From Clavulina sp. PMI_390 (taxonomy: Eukaryota > Basidiomycota > Agaricomycetes > Cantharellales > Hydnaceae): DNA of 64,000 nt. Position 1 is the first letter of the stretch; each line of letters begins with the position of its first letter. The stretch spans positions 166,127 through 230,126 of the forward strand of contig WIDE01000045.1 of the NCBI GenBank assembly GCA_015039315.1, read 5' to 3'. Made by a program: the position numbers and the translations under genes. This document shows, in pieces, positions 1 through 10,673 of the stretch. The notes under the pieces are model-generated. The model saw only the letters and a list, made by a program, of their open reading frames with translations, was not told the DNA's origin and did no database searches.

Positions 1-763
1 TGCACTCCGAGGGAAAGACACACAGAACCGTAACTTGAACTTTGGAATCGTGACCTAGCGTTGGTTTTTAATTATTGTTGAAGAATGGCGTGATAGTTGC
101 ACCTCATGAATGCGGTACCCGCATCAATCTCGGCCGCTGCTCTCGACTTGAAATGGCACAGTGCTTTTGGCACTTGAGGGTGATCAGCTCATTTTTGGCT
201 GCTATTCACGAACCTTAGAGGGGGGTTACACTTCCATGGAGGAAATGGACGAGCATGAACTACTGCGCTGTGTGCTGCCTATACTTTCGAATTGCAGTCA
301 AGTGTGCGTGGCCACTTCACCATTGAACAGTTTCGCCACAGGTGGCGCTAGCTCAGTGATCTCAAGCTGACTAGCGTACCTTTCTGTCACCGTAAAATGG
401 CCCAATCAGCATGTTCCTGCCTCTCCCTAACTAAACTCTTATGTCTTGATCCCGCGTGACTGGCTTGAGCCCGGAATCAAAGTGCGTAAGACGGAATTAC
501 TGGAGCGGAACTGCACAAAGCTTCGGGTGTTATATTCGTACAAACCACCTAATGTCTCCGGAATGGTCCCGAAATTCTTCTTGAGATTTCTAGTGCGGGA
601 CTTGATCCAGTCACCTCCCTCGCGCTATCGGCCTCAGTCAGCAACCCCGCAACCTGTCAGCCTCGGGCCGCGAGTCCGGAAATGCCTATAAAGCTGTCAC
701 AGCCAATACGGGTCGATAATTATCTAACCCAAAGAAACTTATTGCTTCATCCACTCCTTAAAC
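1..763. other. Intergenic left edge, no supported gene
   Basis: Only short ORFs without recognisable protein features are present (for example 161-370 and 446-691). They lack family signatures and plausible splice partners. The last part is the promoter and 5' leader of the reductase gene that starts at 764. Confidence 0.5.
687..692 (+). promoter_or_regulatory. Possible TATA box of the reductase gene
   Basis: TATAAA lies 72 bases before the downstream ATG at 764, a plausible distance for a fungal core promoter. This is a short motif match only; no transcript start can be seen. Confidence 0.35.
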
Positions 764-2201
764 ATGTCTGGCGTGAAATCTGGTAAAGTTTTAGTTACTG
801 GCGCGTCCGGAGTAAGTGTTCAAGTTTGTTCCATCTCACATGTGATTTTGACCAAAACCGCTACGACATCTATGACCCACGCATATTTTACTTCGTGCTA
901 CCGAACACAGTACCTCGGAGCGTGGGTCGTCCACTTTCTTCTCGACAGAGGATACGATGTACTTGTTGCGTAAGTCACCATTTCTCGAATTTTCGGCAAG
1001 CAAACCCTGATTGAAGATATTCTATCTATCGGATCTACTCACTATTGTTCAGGATGCGTACCCAATCACAGCTTGACTTCATACGGTCTCAGTATCCAGA
1101 TAACACCCATCTTTCTGGTGTCATTGTTCCCGATATCACCGCTCTTGGAGCGTACGATAACGCCGTATCGGAAGTGGATGCTATCATTCATACTGCGTCG
1201 CCTGCAAAATTCTATTTCGATGACCCTTACACCGACATTGTGGATCCTGCGGTGAACGGGGCCGTCGGGATCCTCGCGAGTGCGAAGAGGCAAGGGATGA
1301 ATGTAAAGAGAATCGTTCTGACGAGCAGCGTTGCTGCCGTGAGTACGGAAGGCAAGGATCTATGGGATGAAGTGAGTCATTATGTACTTGTCTTTTATAC
1401 ACTTATTCTCATCGTCGCTTGTACCTATTCACTTCGGTAGACCCTGTGGGGGACGATGCACATTGAGGCTCTTGAGAGCAAAGGGAAAGACACTCCTGGA
1501 ACCGTTGTTTATAGTGCCTCGAAAGTGCTAGCCGAGCGCGCAGCGTGGGACTTCGTAAAGAAGGAGCAGCCAAAATATGAGCTGACAACCGTACTGCCAG
1601 CCTGGTGTATTGGTCCTTATATTCACAATGTATGTGGCCACTTATCACGACCTGCTTGGGATTCACGTCATAAGGTGACACTCATTCTCTAATATTTCAT
1701 CACAGACTTCCAAAGGGCTGGGAAGTACACCGGCTGTGTTTCTCGCTATGCTCCCTAAGGGTGATACCAGCGGTAATCGGGCGTTCCCATTTGTTGATGT
1801 GCGGGACGCTGCACTTGCGCACGTTCTCGCAATGGAGAGTGACCAGCTAGCTGGAGAACGAATTCTTGCTACTTCCGATGGTAAGTAACGAAGCAAGCGA
1901 GCCTAAGATGAATGGCGTTTCAAATTACAAAATTGTCGATCTAATCCTCTTTTTTGACTTTTCACTAGAAATATTCGCTTGGCAGGATCTGTACGACATC
2001 TTGTATGACGCCGACCTCGGCATCACGAAATCCCTCCCGCCAAAGGAAGCAACATACGGCGCGGGCAAGAAGAAGAGCCTACTCCCTGTCATATCTAGTG
2101 CGAAGAGCTTGGAATTCTTCGAAGAACTCAAGTATAAGTCTTTACAGGAGTCAATGGTAGAGATGGGGAACGCCATGGTAAAGGATGGGCTACTCTCATG
2201 A
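764..2201 (+). CDS. NAD(P)-dependent ketoreductase / epimerase-like (extended SDR, GRE2/DFR-like)
   Basis: Six exons join in phase: 764-811, 911-969, 1053-1371, 1441-1629, 1706-1880, 1969-2201, giving 340 residues. The protein begins with a Rossmann dinucleotide-binding motif GASGYLG (about residues 13-19), which is split by the first intron. It has the central TSSVAAV segment and the active-site pattern YSASK (Tyr-xxx-Lys), followed by LAERAAW. These are the marks of extended short-chain dehydrogenases of the dihydroflavonol-4-reductase / yeast Gre2 (methylglyoxal or carbonyl reductase) type. It likely reduces an aldehyde or ketone with NADPH in the cytosol; the substrate cannot be read from sequence. 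Length is typical of the family. It stands alone, upstream of the duplicated hydrolases, with no sign of an attached pathway. Confidence 0.87.
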
Positions 2202-2965
2202 GAATGTCCCAATAAGGACGGTAGATGCATCCCTCCTAGTTATGCTTCAGATAATGTTGATAGCCTGAGAAGAGCTTCTTCCACATAAATCTCCACGAAA
2301 CCATTTTCCTAGGTCTAGCACGCCAGATGATCACCTCGACATGGTAAAGATCTTACAATTGAGCCAATATCGTGATATATGTTCCATCAAGGGGCGACGA
2401 CGACCCTTATTCATTTGGGCCTTGATAATCATCTTATATGGAGAATTAGATAGCAAATAACGAAGCGAAGAGAATGAGTAGTGCGAAAAAAACTCTTTGG
2501 CTGGTGAGTGCTCTTGTGAAGGCGGATCGTTCACGTGACCAACCTCTAGTCTTTCAAATCGCAGTCTTGTTCGCCCACAGTCAGCACGCAGCCGGCCATG
2601 CCATGCATTTTCTGGTCAAGACCACCGCGACCTTGGGGACCAATTTTGGATTCCATTTGATGAATCAGCGTGCCAGATCCGAATCTTGTCAAGGAATGGA
2701 GAGCTTCGCCGCGTGATGGGACCCTGAAGTGTTCAGCGGTCTGTTGCTGGCCATAGGTTTGGTCAGCCGCGGCAGATGCGATCCCAATTCATTTATTTTA
2801 AAATCCCTCGCCGCCTTCTTTGCCTCGAGCTGCAGAGTCCGAGATGATTTGCAAACCGTGTGACTGACATGCATCAACATCGTTTCTCCTCACTCCACTA
2901 TCGTCGTCCTCCTGTTCGCTCCTCATCTCTCATCGCTGAATTACTAGTATTCGGATTGACCGATT
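2202..2965. other. Intergenic, promoter side of first hydrolase copy
   Basis: No coding signal seen. The last roughly 130 bases (about 2840-2965) resemble the stretch upstream of the second hydrolase copy (about 5045-5175), including a shared gatgatttgcaaa block, so the promoter was copied with the gene. Confidence 0.5.
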
Positions 2966-4697
2966 ATGCCGTACGCGGACTTGCCTCAATCTGAAGTCCA
3001 GTTATGGTGGACAAGTTGCGTATTGTAGCCAATTTTCTTCTTTTTGAATTAGCTGCTTTATTGCTGAGCGCCAGTTCCTCTCTGCGGAGCAGGTAACATC
3101 CCTGGGGACGATCTCACTCAGCTTCGGACCAAGCCAAAGCCTCTAGTCCTGCTTCTTCACCCGGCCTTCCTCTCCTCAGACTGGCGAAAGCCTCAGCTCA
3201 CCGATCCAACCCTCAATGAGGCCTGCTACATGATCGCTCTTGATGGGCCCAATAATGGCCGATCCAAGTGTAATAACTATGTCCCTCACGACTATCCGAC
3301 TCAACACGACACGTGGTCCGAAGGAGCGATGCTAGCCCTGTTTGCCCAAGCCCTTGACCTTCCACCATTTCACATTTTTGCGGAGATGACGATCGCTAGC
3401 GACGCCGCCGAAAAGTTTGCCATACTTTTCCCACAACAGTGCCTTTCCCTCACCCTGCTGATCGTCTTTATGCCTTTGAAGTGAGTACGAATGCTTCCTC
3501 CATCCATGCTGGACCCGCGGCTTCCCCTCTTTGTGCTTGAAGATAAATCCGCCGAGCTCGGGATCGCGGAGTTCTTCCGGAGCCGAACTGGCGAATCATG
3601 TTGATCTCTGCCCGTCTCACCCCGAACCCTGCACTGATTAGCCCTAATGCAGTGATCCAGAACTCCAAAAGGCTTACATGGACACCGCTGCAGCTATGTT
3701 CAATGCCGACGACTTTGAAAGTCTTGAAGAGGCACATGCAAGCCTCGCTTATATTTATTTCTCAACAGATACAGTGAGCGATCTCGCCGTGCTCAAAAGT
3801 GAAGGCTTCCACTAACACCATCTACCCGCATATAGCATCCTTTTAGCATCAGCGAAGATGACCTGGATCGATTCATGGAGCTTGCCCAACACCATCATAG
3901 CTCAAAGCGTCCCTCTAATCCCATACTTGCCACATGCATTACTGCAGGACTGCGTCAACCTCCAACCCCGGAAGAATACGCGCGCATAACACAGCCTACC
4001 CTCCTCATGCAGGTGAGCCAAGACCTGTCATACTGGATATTAAATTATACTGAGAAATCCTTTTGAAATCACAGGGAACCAACTCGCCCATTGTGCCAAC
4101 CTGGATATCAGAACAGCACGCTGCCGAATTATGCAACGCTCCGACTCGCATTGAGCGCATCCAAGGAGCATGTGCAGTATTTGGGGGGATAGATTACTGG
4201 TCCCCTACTGTAAACCGACTGTTCACGGGCTTCCTGGCGTCTCAACCTTCCAATCGCGATGGCGCAAGCAGCTGCACAATTGATGCTACTGCTCTACGCA
4301 GGGCATTGGAGCTAGTGGCAGCTTGGGAAAAGAAACCATCCATCGCAAAGAAAGATCCAATGTCGATGTGGAGTTATTGCAGGCTATCACCAGCCGCTGT
4401 AGAGCAAATCAAGACCCGGTGAGTCCCATCAGCTGACCACGACCAGGATCGATACCACTCACCATGCATCCTAATACGCCACTCCCTCTCGCCCATTTCT
4501 TCACTACCGCTTATCCCAGGTTCATCCCCAATTTCGCCCAGGACCCTAACAAGAAGTCAATTGATCCCCCCGAGGGCCGGCCTCGTCGCAAGTACTCTGA
4601 ACGGTATGACGAAGCTTGGGCCAAAGGTTTCAAGTTTGAGCCTTCTCAACGTAACCCCACCGTCGTCTTCTTAACGAAAAAGACAGAGATTTTCTAA
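2966..4697 (+). CDS. Alpha/beta-hydrolase-fold protein, paralogue 1, probably non-catalytic
   Basis: Six exons join in phase: 2966-3014, 3069-3480, 3653-3773, 3836-4012, 4075-4418, 4520-4697 (426 residues). The order GAGNIPGDD, PLVLLLHPAF, TQHDTWSEGAMLALFAQAL, FHIFAEMT and QPTLLMQ follows the beta-strand layout of an alpha/beta hydrolase. The nucleophile elbow, normally GxSxG, reads AEMTIA, and the late loop that normally carries the catalytic histidine reads FGGIDYW. Both catalytic residues therefore seem to be missing. The paralogue at 5176-6892 has the same length, exon borders and losses. A 172-base intron (3481-3652) is much longer than its neighbours. Fold assignment is good; the role is unknown, perhaps a pseudoenzyme or a binding protein. 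Confidence 0.75.
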
Positions 4698-4839
4698 AGC
4701 AACGATACCTTGGCCAACAGTGTAGTCTGTTACATCATGCATATAACCCTAGTGATTACTTCTCAGCCAGAAGGCATGCTTTCCTCCGAAGCATCCTTCC
4801 TTGCTACTTTATGGCGTATTTGATATCAATGTGATTAAG

Positions 4840-5045
4840 CTATTCTTAGTACATCATATACACGGTGCGCATCACGGGGTGATGATCGCATGCGCACTCA
4901 CATTCCAAGGAGATGACCTGAGCCCCACTCGAACGTTCTTCAACATGTGGAGTGTTGTTGCCTGCCTCTATCGACTCGAGACGGATATCGTTGGTTGATA
5001 CCTCTCCTGTCGAGGCCGCACTCGGCTCTTGAATGTTGCCCAAAA
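4840..5045 (-). pseudogene. Relic of the 3' end of the MFS transporter gene
   Basis: On the minus strand this stretch reads NIQEPSAASTGEVSTNDIR and continues ESIEAGNNTPHVEER. It closely matches the C-terminal tail of the intact MFS transporter at 7120-9384 (NDIRLEPIEAGNNTPHVEE). No transporter core accompanies it: the homology ends near 5045, where promoter-like sequence of the second hydrolase begins. It is best read as a fragment carried along when the hydrolase plus the MFS 3' end were duplicated in tandem. It may now serve as 3' flank or terminator sequence for hydrolase copy 1. It is not a functional gene. Confidence 0.8.
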
Positions 5046-5175
5046 TCCAAGATGATTTGCAAATCGTGTGACTGAGATGCACCAACAACCGTTTCTCTTC
5101 AGTTCGTCCTATCATCACCTTTGCTCACTTCTCGTCTCCCATCATCTCAATCGTCAGTATTCACATTGAGCAATT

Positions 5176-6892
5176 ATGCCCTATGTGGACTTGCCTCAAT
5201 CTGAAGTCCAGCTATGGTGGATAAGTTGCGTATCGTGGCCAGTCTTTCGAATCGGCTACTTTGTTGCTGAGCGCCAGTCTTCCTCTACGGAGCAGGTAAC
5301 ATCCCTGGGGACGATCTTGCCCAGCTTCGGGCCAAACCAAAGCCCCTCGTCATTCTTCTCCATCCCGCCTTCCTCACTTCCGAATGGCGAAAGCCTCAGC
5401 TCACCGACCCCACGCTCAATGAATCCTGCTACATGATCGCTCTCGATGGCCCGAATAATGGTCGTTCCAAGTGCTCCCACTACATCTCCCACAACTACCC
5501 CACCCAGCACGACACGTGGTCTGAGGCAGCGATGTTAGCTCTGTTTGCTCACGCCTTAAACCTTCCTCCATTTCACATTTTTGCGGAGATGACGGTCGCC
5601 AGTGACGCCGCCGAAAAGTTCGCGATCCTCTTTCCACAACAATGTCTTTCTCTCACCCTTCTGATCGTCTTCATGCCCCTGAAGTGAGTGCAATCCCTTC
5701 CTCGATCCATGCCCAACCCGCGATTCTCTGCCTGCTTCCCAAGATGAATTTGCTCAGCAGGGGATCGCAGAGTTCTTTCGGTGCCGAACTGGCGAATCTT
5801 TGGCCGTTTCCCCCGAATTCTCCACTGATTAGCCCCAATGCAGCAATCCAGAACTCCAAAAGGCCTATATGGACACTGCCTCGGTCATGGTGAATGCCGA
5901 AGACTTTGAGAGTCTCGAAGAGGCGCATGCAAGTCTAGCTTATACTTATTTCTCAACAAATGGTGTAAGCAATCTCTCTGCCTGAAAATCGAGCTTTCAA
6001 CTTACATTGTTCTCATCTGCAGCACCCTTTCAGTATCAGTGAAGACGACTTAGATCGATTCATGGAGATTGCCCAGAACCACCATACCTCAGGGCACACA
6101 TCCAATCCAGTCCTTGCTACATGTATCGCGCTTGCACTTCGCCAGCCTGCGACACCAGAGGAATATGCGCGCCTCACACAACCTACTCTCCTCATGCAAG
6201 TCAGTCAAGGCTCCATCACGCCCAGATCGTCTATTTTACTGAAAAAGCTCCCCTTGCAATTATAGGGTGACAATTCGCCTGTCGTGCCAACCTGGTTATC
6301 AGAGCAGCATGCTGCTGAACTGGTCAACTCACCGACCCGCATTGAGCCTATACAAGGAGCCTGTGCAGTGTTCGGGGGCATGGATTACTGGGCTCCTACA
6401 GTAAACCGACTGTTCGCAGGCTTCCTAGCATCTCAACCATTCAGTCGTGATGGCTCAGTCAGATGCACGATCGATACCGCTGATCTGCGTAGAGCGTTGG
6501 AGCTGGTGGCAACATGGGAAAAGAATCCATCTATCTCAAATAAGGATCCAATGTCGATGTGGAGCTATTGCAGGTTGTCACCTGCCGCTGTGGAGCAGAT
6601 TAAAACCCGGTGAGCCTCGTCACATGTCCAAGACTGCTATTGCTATCACCCATCACGCTTGCCAATCGTGCCTCTCCCCTTACTCAACTACTGTTTATCT
6701 ACTGTTTATGCTAGCTTCATCCCTACTTTCACTCAGGATCCAAACAGGAAGCCATTTGATCCCCCTGAGGGCCAACCTCGTCGCAAGTACTCTGAACGGT
6801 ATAACGAAACTTGGGCCAAAAGCCTCAAGTTTGAGCCCTCTCGTCCTGAGCCGACTATCGTATACCTGACAAGAAAAACAGAGATTTTCTGA
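5176..6892 (+). CDS. Alpha/beta-hydrolase-fold protein, paralogue 2, probably non-catalytic
   Basis: Six exons, 5176-5224, 5272-5683, 5844-5964, 6023-6199, 6266-6609 and 6715-6892, give 426 residues, exactly the length of paralogue 1. Every exon has the same size in the two copies, which supports both models. The start WWITPVFLYGAGNIPGDD and the HPAFLTSEWRKPQLTDPTLN region are close to copy 1. The nucleophile elbow again reads AEMT (AEMTVA), and the loop expected to hold the catalytic histidine reads FGGMDYW, so the serine-histidine machinery seems absent here too. Parallel retention of an open frame after clear divergence suggests selection on both proteins. The C-terminus ends KTEIF as in copy 1. 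Function is unknown. Confidence 0.75.
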
Positions 6893-7119
6893 AACAATGG
6901 CAACTTAGGAATCAGTATAGTCAGTTACATCACCCATATAACCCTAGTAATACTTTTATCAGCCAGAGAGCATGCTTTCCTCCGTAAATCAACCTTTCTT
7001 GCTACCTTATAGCGTATATGATACCAATGAGATCATAATATTCCTAATATGTATTATACACGACGCGACAACACAAGGAGATGATGGTTGCGCGTGCAAT
7101 CTCATTCCAAGGAAATTAC

Positions 7120-9384
7120 CTAAGCTCTGTGTTCTTCAACATGTGGAGTGTTGTTGCCTGCCTCTATCGGCTCTAGACGGATATCGTTGGTTGATACCTC
7201 TCCTGTCGAGGCCGTACTCGGCTCTTGAATGTCCCCCAAAAACCAACACAACAGGAAACCCACTCCGCACCATGGAACAAGGGATAGGAACGCATCTCGT
7301 GTCCCAGCACGATACGCATCTACCACAACTTTCTGGAGCGCTGGCTGCAGCGTACCAACTGAGGACCCACTAGTAGAACTAGTTGAAAGGGTGTTCAAGG
7401 AGGCATAGATAGCGTATGCATCATCCGAGGTAAGCTGGCCAGAGGTGACCAAGTTTCGGATGTAGGAACGGATGGTGGTCTCAAGCACCGCGGAGAGTTG
7501 TGCCAGACCGACAGTCCCTCCGAGATTGCGGAACTACGAGGCACGAAAAAATTAAACAAATAGAGGCGGGAGACAAATAAGAAGGGTTGACGTACAAATA
7601 GGCTGAGTGTAACGAGCACTGCCGCGAAGCGAGGCGGATGGGAGTATTGTGCCTGAAGCGACAACGAGCCGAGGGTAATTCCAATGGAGAACCCCGCCAG
7701 GACAAGCAGCCCATCCACTGCAGAGTGATTATCATGGCGAACGGCGATGCCTAACAGCCCTGCAGCGAGCGGCATGAGTGCTGCCCCGACAATGAGAGGA
7801 TACCGCGGCTGGACAACCATCATGGAGACTTCTGTCATCTAACAGGAAACAGCAAGTCGGTGTGGTAATGACAAACCTGGCGCCAGATTTTGATCATGAA
7901 TATACCGACATAAGATCCCAAGCCTAAGGGAATGATCAAGTAAGAGGAGACTCATGTTGGCGAGGGGCCCCGAAGCAAACTTACCAAGACCAGGAGCCAC
8001 GACGAGAAGTTGTAAAGCGCTTTTCACCGCGTCGTAACCGCGAACGATGACGAAATATGTTGAGAGAAAGTATAGACAAGAGAAGAGCATCATACCGCCA
8101 GTCAGGCCAGTAAAGTAGGACGCCCAAACGTCTGCTTTCTTGAAGAGTACAAGGGGGATCATAGGCTCGACACCAGCCGTGTATTTTGTCCACTGGTTCT
8201 GTAAGGAACGGATAGCCGATGGTTGTGGCTGGCGGGAGGACCCCTCGCGCGGTGTAATTTGAGTGATGAGAAGCCACTCGCAGGCTGGGAAAGCCACAGT
8301 GGCCACTCCGCCAGTGACAAGGGAGCCAACAACACTTGGAGATGACCAGTTAGAGGAGGATAACGATGTCGAAGCAGTGCTCAGCCCAAATAAGACTAGA
8401 ATGCTGGCAGAGATTAGGATCGTAGCTCCAAGCCAGTCAACTCGTCCTAGCTTCTGCGTGAGACTTAGGTCTGGAGGCTGCGAGGCAGAAGGTGGACTAG
8501 AATTATGCCTCTGGTGGTCTGGTACTCTCGGGCCGACAAGTTTGTGGCGGAGAAGTGCCCAAAGCAGAAAGATGGAAAGGATGGAAATTGGGATGTTGAG
8601 CGCAAATATCGACCTCCATGATATCTTCGTAAGCCCGCCACCAATCAAAGGACCTAAGATAATAGGATAGTTAGAACAGAGGGGTTCCTTGGCAGGAAAT
8701 TACATGGGAATGGGAAGCACCGAGGATGTATCCAAAGCCTTGAAGCGTTACTAATATCGTCGATTGAGTCGCGTTATCGTCCAAAGACCGCACGTCGGCG
8801 ATAATGACACGCGTAAGTGTCGTGATTCCTGCACCCCCTACACCGCTAATCCCACGGCCAAGCAACAGTACCGGCATGCTCTGAGCCCCAGTGCATATGC
8901 AGCTTCCCAGGAGGAAGATGATCAGTGACCAGAAGCTAAAAGGGAAGTCTCATGAGAGCATATCACTAGGCCGAGGAAATGAAGCACGAACAGGGCCCAG
9001 AATCGTCCAAACACGTCTGCAATGTTGGCGAAGAGAGGGAGGAACGCAGTCACTGTGAGAATGAATGACGTGCCAATCCATGTCTGTAGGTCTAGGCGGC
9101 CAAATGAAGAAGCGATGTGGGGTTGAGCAGTAGCGGTGATAGTTTGGTCAAACGTCTTCGCAGAGGGGAAGAAAGGTAAGTATTCGTCGTGAAATATGGA
9201 GAGTGAGGGGTACGCATACTTCAAGTAACAAGGGAAGAGCAAGAGTAATTAGGACACCCCAACGACGTCTCAACACGTCAAACGCTCCCGACATAACTCC
9301 TGACTGTCCATCTCTCAACAGTTGATGCTCCTGGTTCTCCTCACTGAGAGCGCCTGGTGTCGCCGAATCGTCTGGTGAAGCCAT
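7120..9384 (-). CDS. MFS transporter, 14-TM drug:H+ antiporter (DHA2/VBA-like)
   Basis: Seven exons (9384-9220, 9155-8992, 8935-8721, 8653-7985, 7923-7877, 7838-7596, 7533-7120) join in phase to 638 residues. After a charged N-terminus come FDQTITATAQPHIAS (first-helix motif like LDTTIVATALP), ADVFGR (motif A), LLGRGISGVGGAG, and GPLIGGGLTKISWR (motif C region). Further helices and a long lumenal loop before the last segment (about residues 500-590) are typical of the 14-helix DHA2 group, which includes multidrug exporters and vacuolar basic amino acid carriers. It should sit in the plasma or vacuolar membrane and move a small solute by proton exchange; the substrate is unknown. It is convergent with hydrolase copy 2, and its 3' end was copied (relic near 4840-5045). 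Confidence 0.88.
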
Positions 9385-9772
9385 ACTGCAAAAGAGATGA
9401 AGTACGTCAAGGAAGAACAACTTAATACAGTATCTTAGGCGTTGCTAGGTGACGTGTTCAGATCTGCCAAGTCTAACGCATTGATATCGTTCTAGGATGG
9501 CAGCAATTGAGAGCTTATGAGCTGCGGTTGTGACCACGTCGGGCCCGACTCAGGTAACGGCGTGACAATGATCGATCACCGTGAGGTGCTTCCATATTCA
9601 TTACAAGAAATGCCACCAGGAAGCTAAAGTAAGAGGGGACATGGGAGAGAATGGAAAGGGAAATTCATAGATTTGGGCCGAATATACAGAAGTGTGCCCA
9701 TCTTTAGGACAACTTGATGGAAGGCGCGCACACACACAGGAAGAGCGGAGAAGCAGAGATCGACAGTGATAT

Positions 9773-10467
9773 TTAGCCGTAGTTCAGGCGGAAGACATCA
9801 TTTTGGCTATAAAACAAAGTGATCAGGGATATGAAATGCGAAATCGCTGGATAGTGCAGTAAAACGTACACATAGTAAGATCCTGCGTCTGATATCAGAT
9901 GGAAGATCTGACTAAAGTGGATAGGGTTCGTGCTATCATCGACCTTGAAAAAACTAGACATGAGATTTCCGCTCGCAGATCCATATATCAGCACCACTTA
10001 CGACGAGCTGACCAGTGACAAGGACCACCAAGTTCGTTTCACTCGTGGGCTGTGGATCTATGGTAGTGACCTTATGCAGCACCTTCTGGAAAGGAAGACT
10101 CTGATTGGTACGAGTGCAATTAGTAACAAGAAATCAAACAAACGGATGGAACGTAGCTTCACTCACCGCGATCTTTTCTACAATCGCTGCGCCGCCGAGG
10201 ATCTGGCTTCCCTCCCATGAAAGCATGGAGCCATCCCGCTATGTGAAATATCAACCGATGCGAATGAGCGACGCATAGTATAGAAAAAGAAGAGCATACA
10301 TAGAGCGATTGCAATGATGCCTTTCGGGCGTTCAGTTGACCCTCGTCTGCCGGTATGGTGTCGAAAGTGTTGTAGTAGTAGTCTACGAACTACATATTCG
10401 GGATTAAGGAATTTGGCTCGCGGTTTGTGATGTGCCCGAGATTTACCTGTTTCGCGATAGCTTCCAT
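9773..10467 (-). CDS. NTF2: Nuclear transport factor 2
   Basis: Six exons (10467-10447, 10389-10300, 10238-10167, 10100-10002, 9943-9870, 9806-9773) join to 129 residues. The product starts MEAIAKQFVDYYYNTFD and carries SMLSWEG, SLPFQKVLHKVTTIDPQPT, VTGQL, HFSQIF and the C-terminal NDVFRLNYG. These are the signature blocks of NTF2, the small homodimer that binds RanGDP and FxFG nucleoporins and carries RanGDP into the nucleus. The family is about 125 residues, so this is complete. No long ORF reveals it, because exons are only 21-99 bases. It is transcribed away from the gene at 10674; the two start codons are 206 bases apart and probably share control sequences. Confidence 0.95.
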
Positions 10468-10673
10468 GATGACTTAGGATCTCAATGAGTGGTTGTTGCT
10501 GTTTGTTGACTGAGCTTGACTGGAGTGCTGCTTGTGAGGCGATCGTCAAGTTCTAAGTCCGTATCCAACCCTCCGACATTTATAACGAACCAGTTTAATT
10601 TTCCTCGCGGTCGCTGAGGATCGAACTATATCAACGTATCTGCAGCACTTCCCAGCCACGGCCTGCTATCAAT

